From Aquincola agrisoli (lineage in GTDB: Bacteria; Pseudomonadota; Gammaproteobacteria; Burkholderiales; Burkholderiaceae_C), in NCBI RefSeq assembly GCF_036621135.1, contig NZ_JAZIBG010000020.1, positions 309,411 through 373,410 of the forward strand: a stretch of 64,000 nucleotides of DNA, read 5' to 3'. The notes beneath the pieces were generated by a model. That model was not told the DNA's origin. It saw nothing but the letters and a program-made list of their open reading frames with translations, and did no database searches. A program made the position numbers and the translations under genes. This document shows, piece by piece, positions 1 through 9,154 of the stretch. The stretch's first letter is position 1. Every line of letters begins with the position of its first letter.

Positions 1-1577
1 GGCCGAGCGTTCGTCGCAGCGCCCAGCGGTGCCGTCCAGCCCACGGTGCGCGTGGCGCCGGCCGGCAGCGTGACGTCGAAGCGCATCAGCGCGCTGGCCA
101 GGCCTTCGGGGTCCGTCAAGGTGCTCCGCAGCGCTGCGGCAGCGCCCAGTGCCTGCAGCGACAGGCCCTGGTCGAACGGGGCCGCCTGCACGGCCTGCGG
201 CGCCTGCGTGGGCGCGGGGCCGGCGGCACCGTTCACCCACAACCGGCCGGCGCGCCAGGCGAGCGATGCGACCCGGCTTTCGCCACCCGGTGTGGTGAGG
301 AACTGCTGCGGCGGGTTCACCTGCCACGGCCGCAGCGCGAGCCAGAGCTGCACCGTGCGTTCGGCCGGGCCGGGGTTGTGCAGCCGGTAGCGCGCCAGCA
401 GCGTGGGCTGGCGGGCCGTGCCGTCGGCCGCGGTCTCGATGTCGAGGCGCAGCGCCGGGTGCCGCCATTGCAGCGCCGGCATCGGCAGGTGGCCTTGCGG
501 CAGGTGGTGGTGGATCTCGACGTTCGACGCATCGAGCCGCGTGCCGTCGTCGAGCAGCACGGTGGGCTCGATGCTGTAGCCGCCGCGGCCGACCTCGATC
601 GCGCCGTCTTCGCTGACGAGGCCCGAGCGTTCGCCGCCGCCATCCACGCCCACCAGCGCCCAGTAGTTCTGCTCGCCGTGGAAAGCGCGCGGCAGGTCGC
701 CGCGGAGCAGGGCGCGCGCCTGTTCGGCCAGCAGCGCATTGCGGTTGGGCCAGGCCTGCGCATTGCGCAGCGACCAGGTGGGCGCACCGATGCCCGGCGG
801 CCAGCGCAGGCGCAGGTGGCGTGTTTCGCTTTCCGGCAGCCACAGCGTGTGCAGGCCGGTGCCGCTGCCCTTGAGCTCGCGCAGCGTCTGCCAGCGCAGC
901 CCGTCGGCGCTGGCTTCCACGCGGTAGTCGCCCGGCGCCGCGGGCCACTGCAAGGCCAGGCCGTTGAATTCGCGCGGCTGGCCGAAGTCGATCTGCAGCC
1001 GGCCGTCGCCCTGCTGCACCACCGGCTGCGGCGCGGGCCCGGGGGCCGGCAGGTCGACGCGGGAGAAGCCGGCCACGCACAGCGTGCCACGACCACCGTC
1101 ACGGCCGGCGGACACCACCCATTCGGCCTCGGCGGTGTCGAGCAGGCGGCGGTCGGTGCGGGTGCCCCACGCGAACTCGATGTGCCGCGGCTTGATGACC
1201 ATCGCCTTCGGTGCGGCGGGCGGCTGCGTGTCGGGCCGGTTGACCCACCAGACGTTGTCGCCGCTGGCATCGGCGAGCTTGAACTGCAGGTCGTTACGGC
1301 CGCCGGTGCCGTGCACGTGGGCGCGGATCTCGAACGTGCGCGACGCGTCCTGCGGCCACTGCTGCGGCCAGGCGCGCCGCATCACCGCGTAGCCCGACAC
1401 GCCCGCGAAGTCGTAGTGCAGGCAGGCGCTGCCCTTGGGGCCTGCACGCACTGAGGCGCGCACCTGGTCGGAGGCGGACGCGGTCCAGCCGTCGACGGCG
1501 GGCGCCGCCTGGGCTGCGGCCGCCACCACGAGCGCGATGCCTGCCCCCATGGCGGCTGCGATGCAGGCGGCCCTCAT
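1..1577 (-). CDS. Discoidin (F5/8 type C)-like secreted protein, 3' end beyond window
   Basis: An open frame of at least 525 codons starts at an ATG (1575-1577) that overlaps the stop of the upstream permease gene as ATGA, and it is still open at base 1. The first 24 or so residues form a signal peptide (MRAACIAAAMGAG, then a hydrophobic run ending in AQA-A). The mature part has beta-rich segments typical of carbohydrate-binding or discoidin-like proteins, for example QLQIDFGQPREFNGLALQW followed by YRVEASADG. It is the last visible gene of the glycan operon, so a periplasmic or surface glycan-binding or glycan-processing role is inferred. The catalytic part, if any, lies outside the window. 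The family name is by resemblance only; the frame itself is well supported by its tight coupling. Confidence 0.75.
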   Translation of the reverse strand, partial: MRAACIAAAMGAGIALVVAAAAQAAPAVDGWTASASDQVRASVRAGPKGSACLHYDFAGVSGYAVMRRAWPQQWPQDASRTFEIRAHVHGTGGRNDLQFKLADASGDNVWWVNRPDTQPPAAPKAMVIKPRHIEFAWGTRTDRRLLDTAEAEWVVSAGRDGGRGTLCVAGFSRVDLPAPGPAPQPVVQQGDGRLQIDFGQPREFNGLALQWPAAPGDYRVEASADGLRWQTLRELKGSGTGLHTLWLPESETRHLRLRWPPGIGAPTWSLRNAQAWPNRNALLAEQARALLRGDLPRAFHGEQNYWALVGVDGGGERSGLVSEDGAIEVGRGGYSIEPTVLLDDGTRLDASNVEIHHHLPQGHLPMPALQWRHPALRLDIETAADGTARQPTLLARYRLHNPGPAERTVQLWLALRPWQVNPPQQFLTTPGGESRVASLAWRAGRLWVNGAAGPAPTQAPQAVQAAPFDQGLSLQALGAAAALRSTLTDPEGLASALMRFDVTLPAGATRTVGWTAPLGAATNAR

Positions 1578-2410
1578 TCCTTCACGCTCCCCATCGTCAG
1601 CCCCTGCAGGTAGTAGCGCTGCAGCGCGATGAACAGCAGCAGCACCGGCAGCACGGTCACCACCGCGCCGGCCATCATCAGTTCACTGTCCTGCACGTGC
1701 TCGCGCGCCAGCGAGGCCAGCGCCACCGGCATCGTGTGCAGGTCGCCGTCGGTCAGCACGATCAGCGGCCACATGAAATCGTTCCAGCTGCCGAGGAAGC
1801 CGAACACTGCCAGCGTGACCAGCACCGGCTTCAGTAGCGGCAGCACGATGTACAGGAAGATCGTCCACTCGCCAGCGCCGTCCATGCGGGCCGCCTCGAT
1901 CAGCGCGTCGGGCACGTTGCGCGCGTACTGCCGCACCAGGAAGATGCCGAAGATGCCCGCCAGCCCGGGGATCAGGACGCCCGCGTAGGTGTTCACCAGG
2001 CCCATGCCCTTCAGCATCAGGAAGAGCGGCAGCATCGCCACCTGCCCGGGGATCACCAGCGCCGCGATCAGCAGCGCGAAGGCGCGGTCGCGGCCCGCGA
2101 AATGCAGCTTGGCGAAGGCATAACCCGCCAGCGTGTTGAAGACCGTGGAGAGCACCGTGCTGGCCACCGACAGGCCCAGGCTGTTGACGAAGGCACGCGC
2201 CATGTGGCCGTCGGCCAGCAACTGGCGGTAGTGCTCGAGCGTGGGCGCCTCGGGCCAGAGCGGCGGCGGCAGCGTGCTGGAGGCACCCGTGGCCATCAGC
2301 GACACGGCCACCATCCACAGCAGCGGCGCGATGGCCACCAGCGCCATCAGCGCCAGCGCAGCATTGACGGCGAGCGTGGCCAGCGGCCGGCGGACGATGG
2401 CTGCGTTCAT
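1574..2410 (-). CDS. Carbohydrate ABC transporter permease, MalG type
   Basis: Inner-membrane permease subunit of a sugar importer, 278 aa, the usual length for the MalG-like family. It starts MNAAIVRRP and has about six hydrophobic segments. Near the C-terminal third it carries the EAA-loop signature (EAARMDGAGEWTIFLYIVLP), which docks the ATPase. The ATG overlaps the stop of the preceding permease gene, and the gene's own stop overlaps the next start, so it is translationally coupled on both sides. No ATPase gene is visible in the window. MsmK/MalK-type ATPases are often shared, so it may be encoded elsewhere. The substrate is inferred from the neighbouring glucanase and beta-glucosidase. 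Confidence 0.95.
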   Translation of the reverse strand: MNAAIVRRPLATLAVNAALALMALVAIAPLLWMVAVSLMATGASSTLPPPLWPEAPTLEHYRQLLADGHMARAFVNSLGLSVASTVLSTVFNTLAGYAFAKLHFAGRDRAFALLIAALVIPGQVAMLPLFLMLKGMGLVNTYAGVLIPGLAGIFGIFLVRQYARNVPDALIEAARMDGAGEWTIFLYIVLPLLKPVLVTLAVFGFLGSWNDFMWPLIVLTDGDLHTMPVALASLAREHVQDSELMMAGAVVTVLPVLLLFIALQRYYLQGLTMGSVKE

Positions 2411-3309
2411 CGCGCACCCCGCTGCTGCCAGCGTGCGGCCAGGGCCGGCACGCCGCGGGTGATGAGCACGATCAGCGCGAACAGCACGAAGGCCACCGCC
2501 GAGGCGGCGCCCAGGTTCCACCACTTGAAGCCTTCGTCGTACATCAGGTAGAGCACGCTGACGGTGCTTTGCAGCGGGCCGCCCTGTGTCATCACGTAGG
2601 GCTCGGCAAAGAGCTGGAAGTAGCCGGCCGTGGTGAGGATGCTCACCAGGCCCAGCGTGGGCGCGATCGACGGCAGCGTGATGTGGCGGAACTGCGCCCA
2701 GGGGCCGGCGCCGTCGATCTCGGCGGCTTCGTAGATGTCCTGCGGCACGGCCTGCAGCGCGGCCATGAAGATGATCATGTTGGCGCCGAAGTTCTTCCAC
2801 ACCGCGAAGAGGATGATGGTGGGCATGGCCCACGCCGGGTCGCCCAGCCAGTCGACCGGGTTCAGGCCCAGCGCCAGCAGGCCCTGGTTGACCAGGCCGT
2901 ACTTCACATGGAAGAGGTGGCGCCAGATCACCGCCACCGCCACCAGCGTGGTGACCACCGGTGCGAAGAGCGCGGTGCGCACCAGCGGCCGGAACACGGC
3001 CACCTTCGACTGCAGCAGCACCGCGGCACCGAGCGACACGCCGATCGACAGCGGCACGCCCACGGCGACGAAGTAGGCGGTGTTGCCCAGCGCCTTCCAG
3101 AAGAGCGGGAGCTGCAGCAGGTGCAGGTACTGGTCGGCGCCCACGAAGCGCAGGTTGCGCAGGTCGGCGAGCGCGTAGATGTCGAAGTCGGTGAGGCTGA
3201 GCGCGAGCCCGGCAGCGACCGGCACGCCGAAGAAGAGCCCGATGACGATGAGCGCCGGCGCGGCGAAGCTCCAGCCCACCCAGTCGCGATGGTCGACGAA
3301 CCGCTTCAC
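2407..3309 (-). CDS. Carbohydrate ABC transporter permease, MalF type
   Basis: Inner-membrane permease of 300 aa, partner of the MalG-type protein. I chose the GTG start at 3307-3309 because it overlaps the stop of the binding-protein gene (GTGA), matching the 4-nt overlaps elsewhere in this operon. Longer in-frame starts would run into that gene. The sequence begins VKRFVDHRDWVGWSFAAP, has an early membrane helix, and shows the EAA motif (YEAAEIDGAGPWAQFRHITLP) around residue 200. With the MalG-type subunit it would form the transmembrane channel for oligosaccharides delivered by the lipoprotein encoded just upstream. Confidence 0.94.
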   Translation of the reverse strand: MKRFVDHRDWVGWSFAAPALIVIGLFFGVPVAAGLALSLTDFDIYALADLRNLRFVGADQYLHLLQLPLFWKALGNTAYFVAVGVPLSIGVSLGAAVLLQSKVAVFRPLVRTALFAPVVTTLVAVAVIWRHLFHVKYGLVNQGLLALGLNPVDWLGDPAWAMPTIILFAVWKNFGANMIIFMAALQAVPQDIYEAAEIDGAGPWAQFRHITLPSIAPTLGLVSILTTAGYFQLFAEPYVMTQGGPLQSTVSVLYLMYDEGFKWWNLGAASAVAFVLFALIVLITRGVPALAARWQQRGAR

Positions 3310-4601
3310 GGCCGGGCTCCGGAGGCCGCCGTGGCCTGGCGATCGAGCATCCAGCGCCGCTTCTCGAGGATGCGGTCGACACGTTCGTCCAACTCGGCGA
3401 CGACGATGTCGATGCTGCTGCGGCGGTGGATCGCGCGTTCGGCGGCGAACTGCATCTCCTGCGCGATGCGCTCCCACTCAGGCACGGCCGGCGCCGGGCG
3501 CACACGCTCCAGCTGCTGGGCGAAGGCGCGTGCATAGGGGTCGTCGGCCAGCGCCGGGCCGTCGGCATCGTGCAGCGCCCAGGTGCTGCGGCGCGGCGGC
3601 AGGTTGCCGGTGAGGCGGTAGAAGCGGTGCTGCACGGCGGGGCGCGACAGGTATTCGATCAGCTGCCAGGCCAGCGGCTTCATGCGGGAGCGGCGGAACA
3701 TCACCAGGCTCGAGCCGCCCGCGGTGGAGGCGCCCGGCCCGTGCGGCCCGGGCAGCGGCGCCGTGCCCCAGCGGCCTTGCACCGAGGCCGGCAGCCGTCG
3801 CTTGAACTCGCCGATGTTCCAGGGCCCGGAGATGTAGAACGCGAAGCTGCCGCGGCCGAATTCCTGCCAGACGCTGGCCACCTCGTTGTTGCTGACGCCC
3901 GGCGCATAGCCGCGTTCGAAGAGCGACAGGTAGAAGCCCAGCGCCCGCCGGAAGCCTTCGCCCGAGAAGTTGCCCCGCCGGCCGCCGTCGCGAAGCAGCG
4001 TGCCTTCCTGCTGCAAGGCCAGCGCCAGCAGCGGCTCGAATTCGTTGGTCGGCAGCAGGATGGGCGCGGGCACCGGGCCGGCGTGCAGGCGCCGCATCGC
4101 GTCGGCCCAGGCGCCCCAGTTGGTGGGCAGGGTGGCGATGCCGGCACGCTGCAGCAGGTCGCGGCGGTAGAAGAGCAGGCGCGTGTCGACGTACCACGGC
4201 AGCCCCAGTTGCACGCCATCGATGGTGTTGGTCTGCCAGATGCCTTCGAAGTGGTCGGCCGCGGAGATCGCGGGCGTCTGCGCCATCCACGGCGCCAGCG
4301 GCTCGAGCGCATCGAGCGCCGCCATCTCGGGCAGCCAGGTGTTGCCCATCTGAGCCACGTCCGGCGTGGCGTCGCCGGCGAAGGCGGTGAGCAGCTTTTC
4401 GTGCGCGGCGCTCCACGGCAGTTGCTCGACGCGCAACCGCAGGCCTGGGTGCTCGCGCTCGAAGCCGTCGAGCAGCTGCACTGCGACCTCGCCCTCGCGC
4501 CCCATGGCCCAGAAGCGCAGGGTGCCGTCGTCGCGGCGCGCGCACCCGGGCAGCGCCAGGCTGCCTGCGGCCGCGAGCCAGCTGCGCCTTCGCAGGGTCA
4601 T
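3306..4601 (-). CDS. ABC transporter sugar-binding lipoprotein
   Basis: Extracytoplasmic solute-binding protein of 431 aa, in the family-1 sugar-binding (MalE/UgpB-like) length range. The N-terminus has an arginine cluster (LRRRSW), a hydrophobic stretch and a lipobox, LPGC, with Cys20 as the expected lipidation site. The arginine cluster leaves Tat export possible. Family-like features include FEREHPGLRLRVEQLPW near the start and a GPWNIGEF segment in the C-terminal half. The ATG overlaps the stop of the glucanase gene upstream (ATGA), and its stop overlaps the MalF-type start. It would capture glucan-derived oligosaccharides in the periplasm. The exact ligand cannot be read from sequence. 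Confidence 0.94.
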   Translation of the reverse strand: MTLRRRSWLAAAGSLALPGCARRDDGTLRFWAMGREGEVAVQLLDGFEREHPGLRLRVEQLPWSAAHEKLLTAFAGDATPDVAQMGNTWLPEMAALDALEPLAPWMAQTPAISAADHFEGIWQTNTIDGVQLGLPWYVDTRLLFYRRDLLQRAGIATLPTNWGAWADAMRRLHAGPVPAPILLPTNEFEPLLALALQQEGTLLRDGGRRGNFSGEGFRRALGFYLSLFERGYAPGVSNNEVASVWQEFGRGSFAFYISGPWNIGEFKRRLPASVQGRWGTAPLPGPHGPGASTAGGSSLVMFRRSRMKPLAWQLIEYLSRPAVQHRFYRLTGNLPPRRSTWALHDADGPALADDPYARAFAQQLERVRPAPAVPEWERIAQEMQFAAERAIHRRSSIDIVVAELDERVDRILEKRRWMLDRQATAASGARP

Positions 4602-6091
4602 CCCAGCCAGCCTCCCCGGAAGCCAGCGCGCAGCAGCCCCAGGCGCAGCGCCGGGTGCTTTCGCATCGTGCGCCAGATCAGTTCGCCCCGATGGTTGCCC
4701 AGCATCGCGAAGAACGGCCCCTGGTCGATGCCGAGGTAGTCCGACGCCACCCAGCCGAAGCCGGGAATGACGCGGCCGTGCAGCAGCGGCACGTCCTCGA
4801 ACGTGAAGCTGAGGTTGAAGGCGTCGTAGAAGCCGTAACGGCCGATGAGGTGCTCGCCGTACCGGTCGTGCAACGCCTTCAGCGTCGGGACGACGATGTC
4901 GGGCGCGAACACGATCGAGGCGCCTGCGCCATAGGGCGCGATGGTGCCGTCGTCGCCGGTGTGCGGGCCGCCCATGCCGCGGCCGGCGTAGCTGATGAAC
5001 TGCCGCAGCGCATCGCCGAACGGGCGCTCCACGTTGGCAGGGCCGTCGCTGGCGGTCACGCCCCATACCTCCGCCCCGTAGCCGGCCCAGCCGTTGGGAT
5101 TGGCCACCGCGTAGGCCTGCTGCGCCAGTGTCGCGCGGCGCGAGTTCTCGAAGTAGTCGATGCCCTGCTCGCGCATGTAGGCGTCCTGCAGGCCCCGGAA
5201 GTCGACCCAGCAGTGGGTGAACTGGTGGCCGAACAGCGGCGGGAACCGCAGGTAGGTCTGGCCGTGCTCGGTGCCCCAGTCGCGCGGGCAGGTGCTGAGC
5301 CACTCGCTCCACGCCGCGGGCTCCACCGGAAAAGTGGGCGACCCCAGGGCCAGCAGGTAGACGATCATGGCCTCGTTGTAGCCCTTCCAGTCGGAGCTGA
5401 GGAAGCCGATCTCCGGTTGCCAGCCGTGGCTGATGGACGGTGGTCGCACCTGCGCCCAGCGCCAGTCGACCCGCTCGTAGAGCGCCTGGGCCAGGTCGCG
5501 GATGCGGCGCTCCACCGGGTCGGCGCGGTCGAAGTGCTGCTGACAGTGCAGCGCCCCCGCCAGCAGCAGCGCGGTGTCGACGGTGGACAGCTCGCAGGCG
5601 CCGGTGCGCAGGCCCGTGCGCATGTCGAGGAAGTGGTAGAAGAAGCCCTTGTAGCCGGCCTTGCCTTCGGGCTGCGGGCCCTGCGGCAGGTCGTGCAGGG
5701 TCTGCAGCGTGGTGCGCACGCGCGCGGCCGCAGCCTCGCGCGTGACGAAGCCGCGCTCGATGCCGACGGCATAGGCGCTGAGCGCAAAGCCCATCGCCGC
5801 CACACTGCACGGGCCGGGGCCCGGCCAGCGGTCGGGCGTGAGGCCCGTGGCGGCGTCGGTGGTCTCCCAGAAGAAGCGGAAGGTGCGGGCCTCGAGCTCG
5901 TCGAGCCAGCCGAGGTCGTCAGCATCGGCTGTCGCGGGCGCTGCCGTGCCGTGCGCGAGGCCCAGGGTCGAGGCGGCGAGGCCGGCACCGGCCTGGGCCA
6001 GCCAGCGGCGGCGGGTCAGGCTGGGATGTGAAGGGGATGAGGAGCCAGAAACTGCAGAGGCCCCCGCCGTGGGATGAGCGGGTGTGGGCAT
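4598..6091 (-). CDS. Tat-exported glucoamylase-family protein (GH144-like endo-beta-1,2-glucanase candidate)
   Basis: A 497-aa protein with a twin-arginine signal (TRRRWLAQAGAGLAA, arginines 27-29), so probably folded before export to the periplasm. The mature part has the PF10091 'glycoamylase' look: LEARTFRFFWETTDAATGLTPDR near the start, GYKGFFYHFLDMRTG, ELSTVDTALLLAG, EIGFLSSDWKGYNEAMIVY, and a C-terminal PGFGWVASDYLGIDQGP. Bacterial members of this family include GH144 endo-beta-1,2-glucanases, established from Chitinophaga pinensis. Assignment to that substrate here is inference. It lies 61 nt after the TonB receptor gene and overlaps the binding-lipoprotein gene, suggesting it cuts imported glucan to pieces that the ABC system takes up. 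Confidence 0.85.
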   Translation of the reverse strand: MPTPAHPTAGASAVSGSSSPSHPSLTRRRWLAQAGAGLAASTLGLAHGTAAPATADADDLGWLDELEARTFRFFWETTDAATGLTPDRWPGPGPCSVAAMGFALSAYAVGIERGFVTREAAAARVRTTLQTLHDLPQGPQPEGKAGYKGFFYHFLDMRTGLRTGACELSTVDTALLLAGALHCQQHFDRADPVERRIRDLAQALYERVDWRWAQVRPPSISHGWQPEIGFLSSDWKGYNEAMIVYLLALGSPTFPVEPAAWSEWLSTCPRDWGTEHGQTYLRFPPLFGHQFTHCWVDFRGLQDAYMREQGIDYFENSRRATLAQQAYAVANPNGWAGYGAEVWGVTASDGPANVERPFGDALRQFISYAGRGMGGPHTGDDGTIAPYGAGASIVFAPDIVVPTLKALHDRYGEHLIGRYGFYDAFNLSFTFEDVPLLHGRVIPGFGWVASDYLGIDQGPFFAMLGNHRGELIWRTMRKHPALRLGLLRAGFRGGWLG

Positions 6092-6152
6092 TGACGAGCG
6101 ATGAGGCGGCGCGGCCCCGTACGACGGTGCGCTGCGCCGGGTAGGTGGCGGA

Positions 6153-9116
6153 TCAGAACCGGTAGGCCAGCGTCACCTTGACGGTGCGCATCGGGCCGCG
6201 CATGCCGTTGGGCTTGCCGACGTTGAGGTTGTCGCCGCCGTACCGGTTGGCCGGGTTGCCGGCGGCTGGTGCCCTGCCGATCCAGTCGTCGAAGCCGCCG
6301 TAGTTGGCGGTGTTGAACAGGTTCAGCACGTCGGCGCGCAGCACCGCGGTGTTGCTGCCCAGCTTGAAGTTCTTCAGCAGGCTCACGTCGACCTGCCGGA
6401 AGCTCGGCGAATCGGCTTCGCGGTACACGCATTTCGCGTCGACGCCCGTGCAGTCGGTGAGCTTGCGCGGCAGGCCGCTGGCCCAGCTGGCCTTGGCCGA
6501 GAACTGCAGGCCCCAGGGCAGCCCGTCCCAGACGCCGGCGGCGACGATGCGGTGCTTGTCGACGTCCGTCGACGGGTTCCAGCCGCGGCCGCTGCGGCCG
6601 TAGGTCCAGTCGTAGAGCAGGTTGCTGCTCCACTCCTTGTTGGTGGTCGAGGCGTCGGTGTAGGTGTAGGCGAGCGCGAAGCCCCAGCCGGCATCGCGGG
6701 TGTAGGGCCGCTCGGCTTTCAGGAAGAGGGAGTTGGTCTTGTTCTCGCCGACGAAATCGCCCAGCACGAGGTTGCCGTAGCCGGGGGCTCCGCCCCACAG
6801 CGGGTCGATGGTCGAAGCCGAGCCGTAGCCCCCGTTCGGGTCGCGGTTGCCTCTGAACCACATGAACTGGTTCTTCGCGCGCACGCTGCTGAGGATGGCT
6901 TCCGTGTTCCAGGCCCCCAGGGCCTGCCGCAGGCCGAGGCTCCACTGGTCCGCGTAGGGCATCCTGCCCTTGTTGCGGATCAGCCAGGTCTCGCCGTTGG
7001 CCACCGCGTTCTTCTGCTTCTCGTCGAGGGCGTTGTTGGCCATCGTGCGGTCGTAGCTGCGGCCCCAGCCGCCGAAGATGACCGTGGCCTTGTCGCCGAA
7101 CACGTCGTACGAGGACCCCAGGCGCGGCGCGAAGGCGCCCTTGAACTTCCTGCGCGACTTGCCGTCCGCGATGTAGTCCGCGATGTGGATGCCGCCCTTG
7201 GCCAGGGATTCGGCATAGGTCTGGCCCGGTTCAGGGGTGATGTCGGAACGGGTCGTGTCGAGGCTGTAGAGCGCTGCCACGCGATCGGCCGGCGTGACGT
7301 ACCGGTTGTTCAGCATGTTGGTCTCGTAGTCGTACCGCACGCCCAGGTTGAGCTCGAGCTTCTTCGTCACGGACCAGTCGTCCTGGAAGTACAGGCCGAA
7401 CTGCTGGTTGTTGAACCTTGCCGAGGCACCCGCCAGCGCGCGGTCGATGTGGCACATCTTGCCCAGGGCGCTGGTGTCGTTGTCACCGGTGACCGCGCCG
7501 TTGCGATCCAGGCAGTTGCTGCCGTCGAAGTAGGGCTCGCCCGTGGTGCTGTCGATCAGCGTGCGCACGATGTCGACGCTGCGGGAGGTGCCCGAGAGGC
7601 TGTAGCGCATGTCTTTGAACCGCGCGCCCATCTTGAAGACGTGGCCGGCCACGCCGGTGTACGTGAGATCCTGGGCCAGCGTCAGGCCGGTCTGCTCCCG
7701 GTGCTGCGCGTCGGACGAGCCCCCGACGAACAGCACGTCCTGCGACGAGTCGAGGCTTTGCAGCGCCGACGTGGAGGCGGTGTACTTGATGAACGGCCGG
7801 TGGCTGGACGACCGCGGGTTGTAGACGGTGTTCTCGTAGCCGACGCGCGTTTCGCTGAGCCAGGCACCCAGGTTCCATTCGTGCACCAGGTCGACGCGGG
7901 TCTCGTCGTTGACACGGTCCTTGCTGTTGCCGGGCGCGCTCAGGTCGCGGTCCTCGGGCACGGTGTCGTTCTCGCGGCGGATCTTGGTGGACAGCGACAG
8001 CCTGCGGTTGTCGCTGAGCTGCGCATCCAGCTTGCCGAAGAAGAGGTGCTCGGTGAATCGGTCGACCGCCGAACCCTGCGCCTCCCGCAGGGAGGGCACG
8101 ATCCCCGCGTCGGCCGGCAGCAGGTCGAGCCGCCGCGGGGTGACCTGGCGGGAGTCGTTGATGCGCTTGCCGTCGTAGGCGACGAAGTAGTGCAGCACGT
8201 CCTCCTTGATCGCGCCCCCGACGCTGGCGCCGAACTCGTTCTTGCTGGACGGCGGCAGCTTGACGCCCTGCGCCCGCCGCTCCTTCTCGAACGGGGACTT
8301 CGCGCGCCAGTTGGTGCCGGTGCGGTCGGCGTAGATCTCGCCGTGCGTCTCGTTGCCGCCCGACTTCGTGATCGCCGTGATCGCGGCGCCGCTGACCTGG
8401 TCGAACTCGGCCTTGTAGTTCTGCGTCAGCACCTTGTATTCGGCGATGGCCGACTGCGGGAACGGGTTGCCGCGGCTCGAGTCCTGCCCGCTGATGCCGC
8501 CGCGCAGGATGTTGTTCTTCTGGCTCACGCCATCGATGAACACGTTGACGTTGTCGATGTTCTGCGCGCCGGACTGGATGCGCGTGTTGCCCGACGCTTC
8601 CTCGACGAACCTCACCCCCGGCGCCATGTCCGCCGCCGCCAGGAAGTTGCGCGTGCTCTGCGGCGTGGCCTCGATCAGCTTGCGCGAGATCGTCGTGCCG
8701 ACCTGTGACTCCTTCACGCCTTGCCGCTGGGCGGAACCGACGATGGTCACACGCTCCGCGCCGCCAGTGCCGGCCGCCGCGGCCAGTGCGAGGTCCAGCG
8801 ATGCGGTCTCGCCCACCTGCAGCTCGACCTGCCCGCCCTCCGTGCCCTCCGCGCCCACGCGCACGAGGTAGCGGCCCGGGGCCAGCCCGGCCAGCACGTA
8901 GCTGCCGTCCGTGCGTGTCTCGGTGCGGTAGGTGTTGCCGTTGTCGCGGTTGACGGCCGTCACCGGCACGCCGGCCCGGGCGGCCGTGCCGGTGGCGCCG
9001 ACCTGGCCTTTCAGCGTGGATGTCGATACCTGCGCATGCGCGGCCAGGTTGCCCAGCGCCAGCAGCGCCGCGGTGGCGACGGCGGTCAGCGTGGCGGGGT
9101 ACGGTCTTCTTTTCAT
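6153..9116 (-). CDS. TonB-dependent receptor with carboxypeptidase-regulatory-like N-terminus
   Basis: Outer-membrane receptor of 987 aa. The ATG at 9114-9116 follows GAGGAGACAGAG, a good ribosome site, and begins a signal peptide ending in AHAQ at about residue 28. Residues 35-110 resemble a CarboxypepD_reg beta-sandwich (TRTDGSYVLAGLAPGRYLVRV). A plug domain follows (TRNFLAAADMAPGVRF, VNVFIDGVSQ), then a long barrel ending in the aromatic-terminated strand TLAYRF. This Oar/SusC-like layout is common for receptors of large glycans. It lies 38 nt downstream of lacI and would bring glucan chains into the periplasm for the GH144-like enzyme. In-frame ORF upstream of 9116 overlaps lacI and lacks a signal peptide, so it was excluded. 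Confidence 0.95.
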   Translation of the reverse strand: MKRRPYPATLTAVATAALLALGNLAAHAQVSTSTLKGQVGATGTAARAGVPVTAVNRDNGNTYRTETRTDGSYVLAGLAPGRYLVRVGAEGTEGGQVELQVGETASLDLALAAAAGTGGAERVTIVGSAQRQGVKESQVGTTISRKLIEATPQSTRNFLAAADMAPGVRFVEEASGNTRIQSGAQNIDNVNVFIDGVSQKNNILRGGISGQDSSRGNPFPQSAIAEYKVLTQNYKAEFDQVSGAAITAITKSGGNETHGEIYADRTGTNWRAKSPFEKERRAQGVKLPPSSKNEFGASVGGAIKEDVLHYFVAYDGKRINDSRQVTPRRLDLLPADAGIVPSLREAQGSAVDRFTEHLFFGKLDAQLSDNRRLSLSTKIRRENDTVPEDRDLSAPGNSKDRVNDETRVDLVHEWNLGAWLSETRVGYENTVYNPRSSSHRPFIKYTASTSALQSLDSSQDVLFVGGSSDAQHREQTGLTLAQDLTYTGVAGHVFKMGARFKDMRYSLSGTSRSVDIVRTLIDSTTGEPYFDGSNCLDRNGAVTGDNDTSALGKMCHIDRALAGASARFNNQQFGLYFQDDWSVTKKLELNLGVRYDYETNMLNNRYVTPADRVAALYSLDTTRSDITPEPGQTYAESLAKGGIHIADYIADGKSRRKFKGAFAPRLGSSYDVFGDKATVIFGGWGRSYDRTMANNALDEKQKNAVANGETWLIRNKGRMPYADQWSLGLRQALGAWNTEAILSSVRAKNQFMWFRGNRDPNGGYGSASTIDPLWGGAPGYGNLVLGDFVGENKTNSLFLKAERPYTRDAGWGFALAYTYTDASTTNKEWSSNLLYDWTYGRSGRGWNPSTDVDKHRIVAAGVWDGLPWGLQFSAKASWASGLPRKLTDCTGVDAKCVYREADSPSFRQVDVSLLKNFKLGSNTAVLRADVLNLFNTANYGGFDDWIGRAPAAGNPANRYGGDNLNVGKPNGMRGPMRTVKVTLAYRF

Positions 9117-9154
9117 CTCTGTCTCCTCGGGTCTCCAGGGCGGGCGGTGGCGGT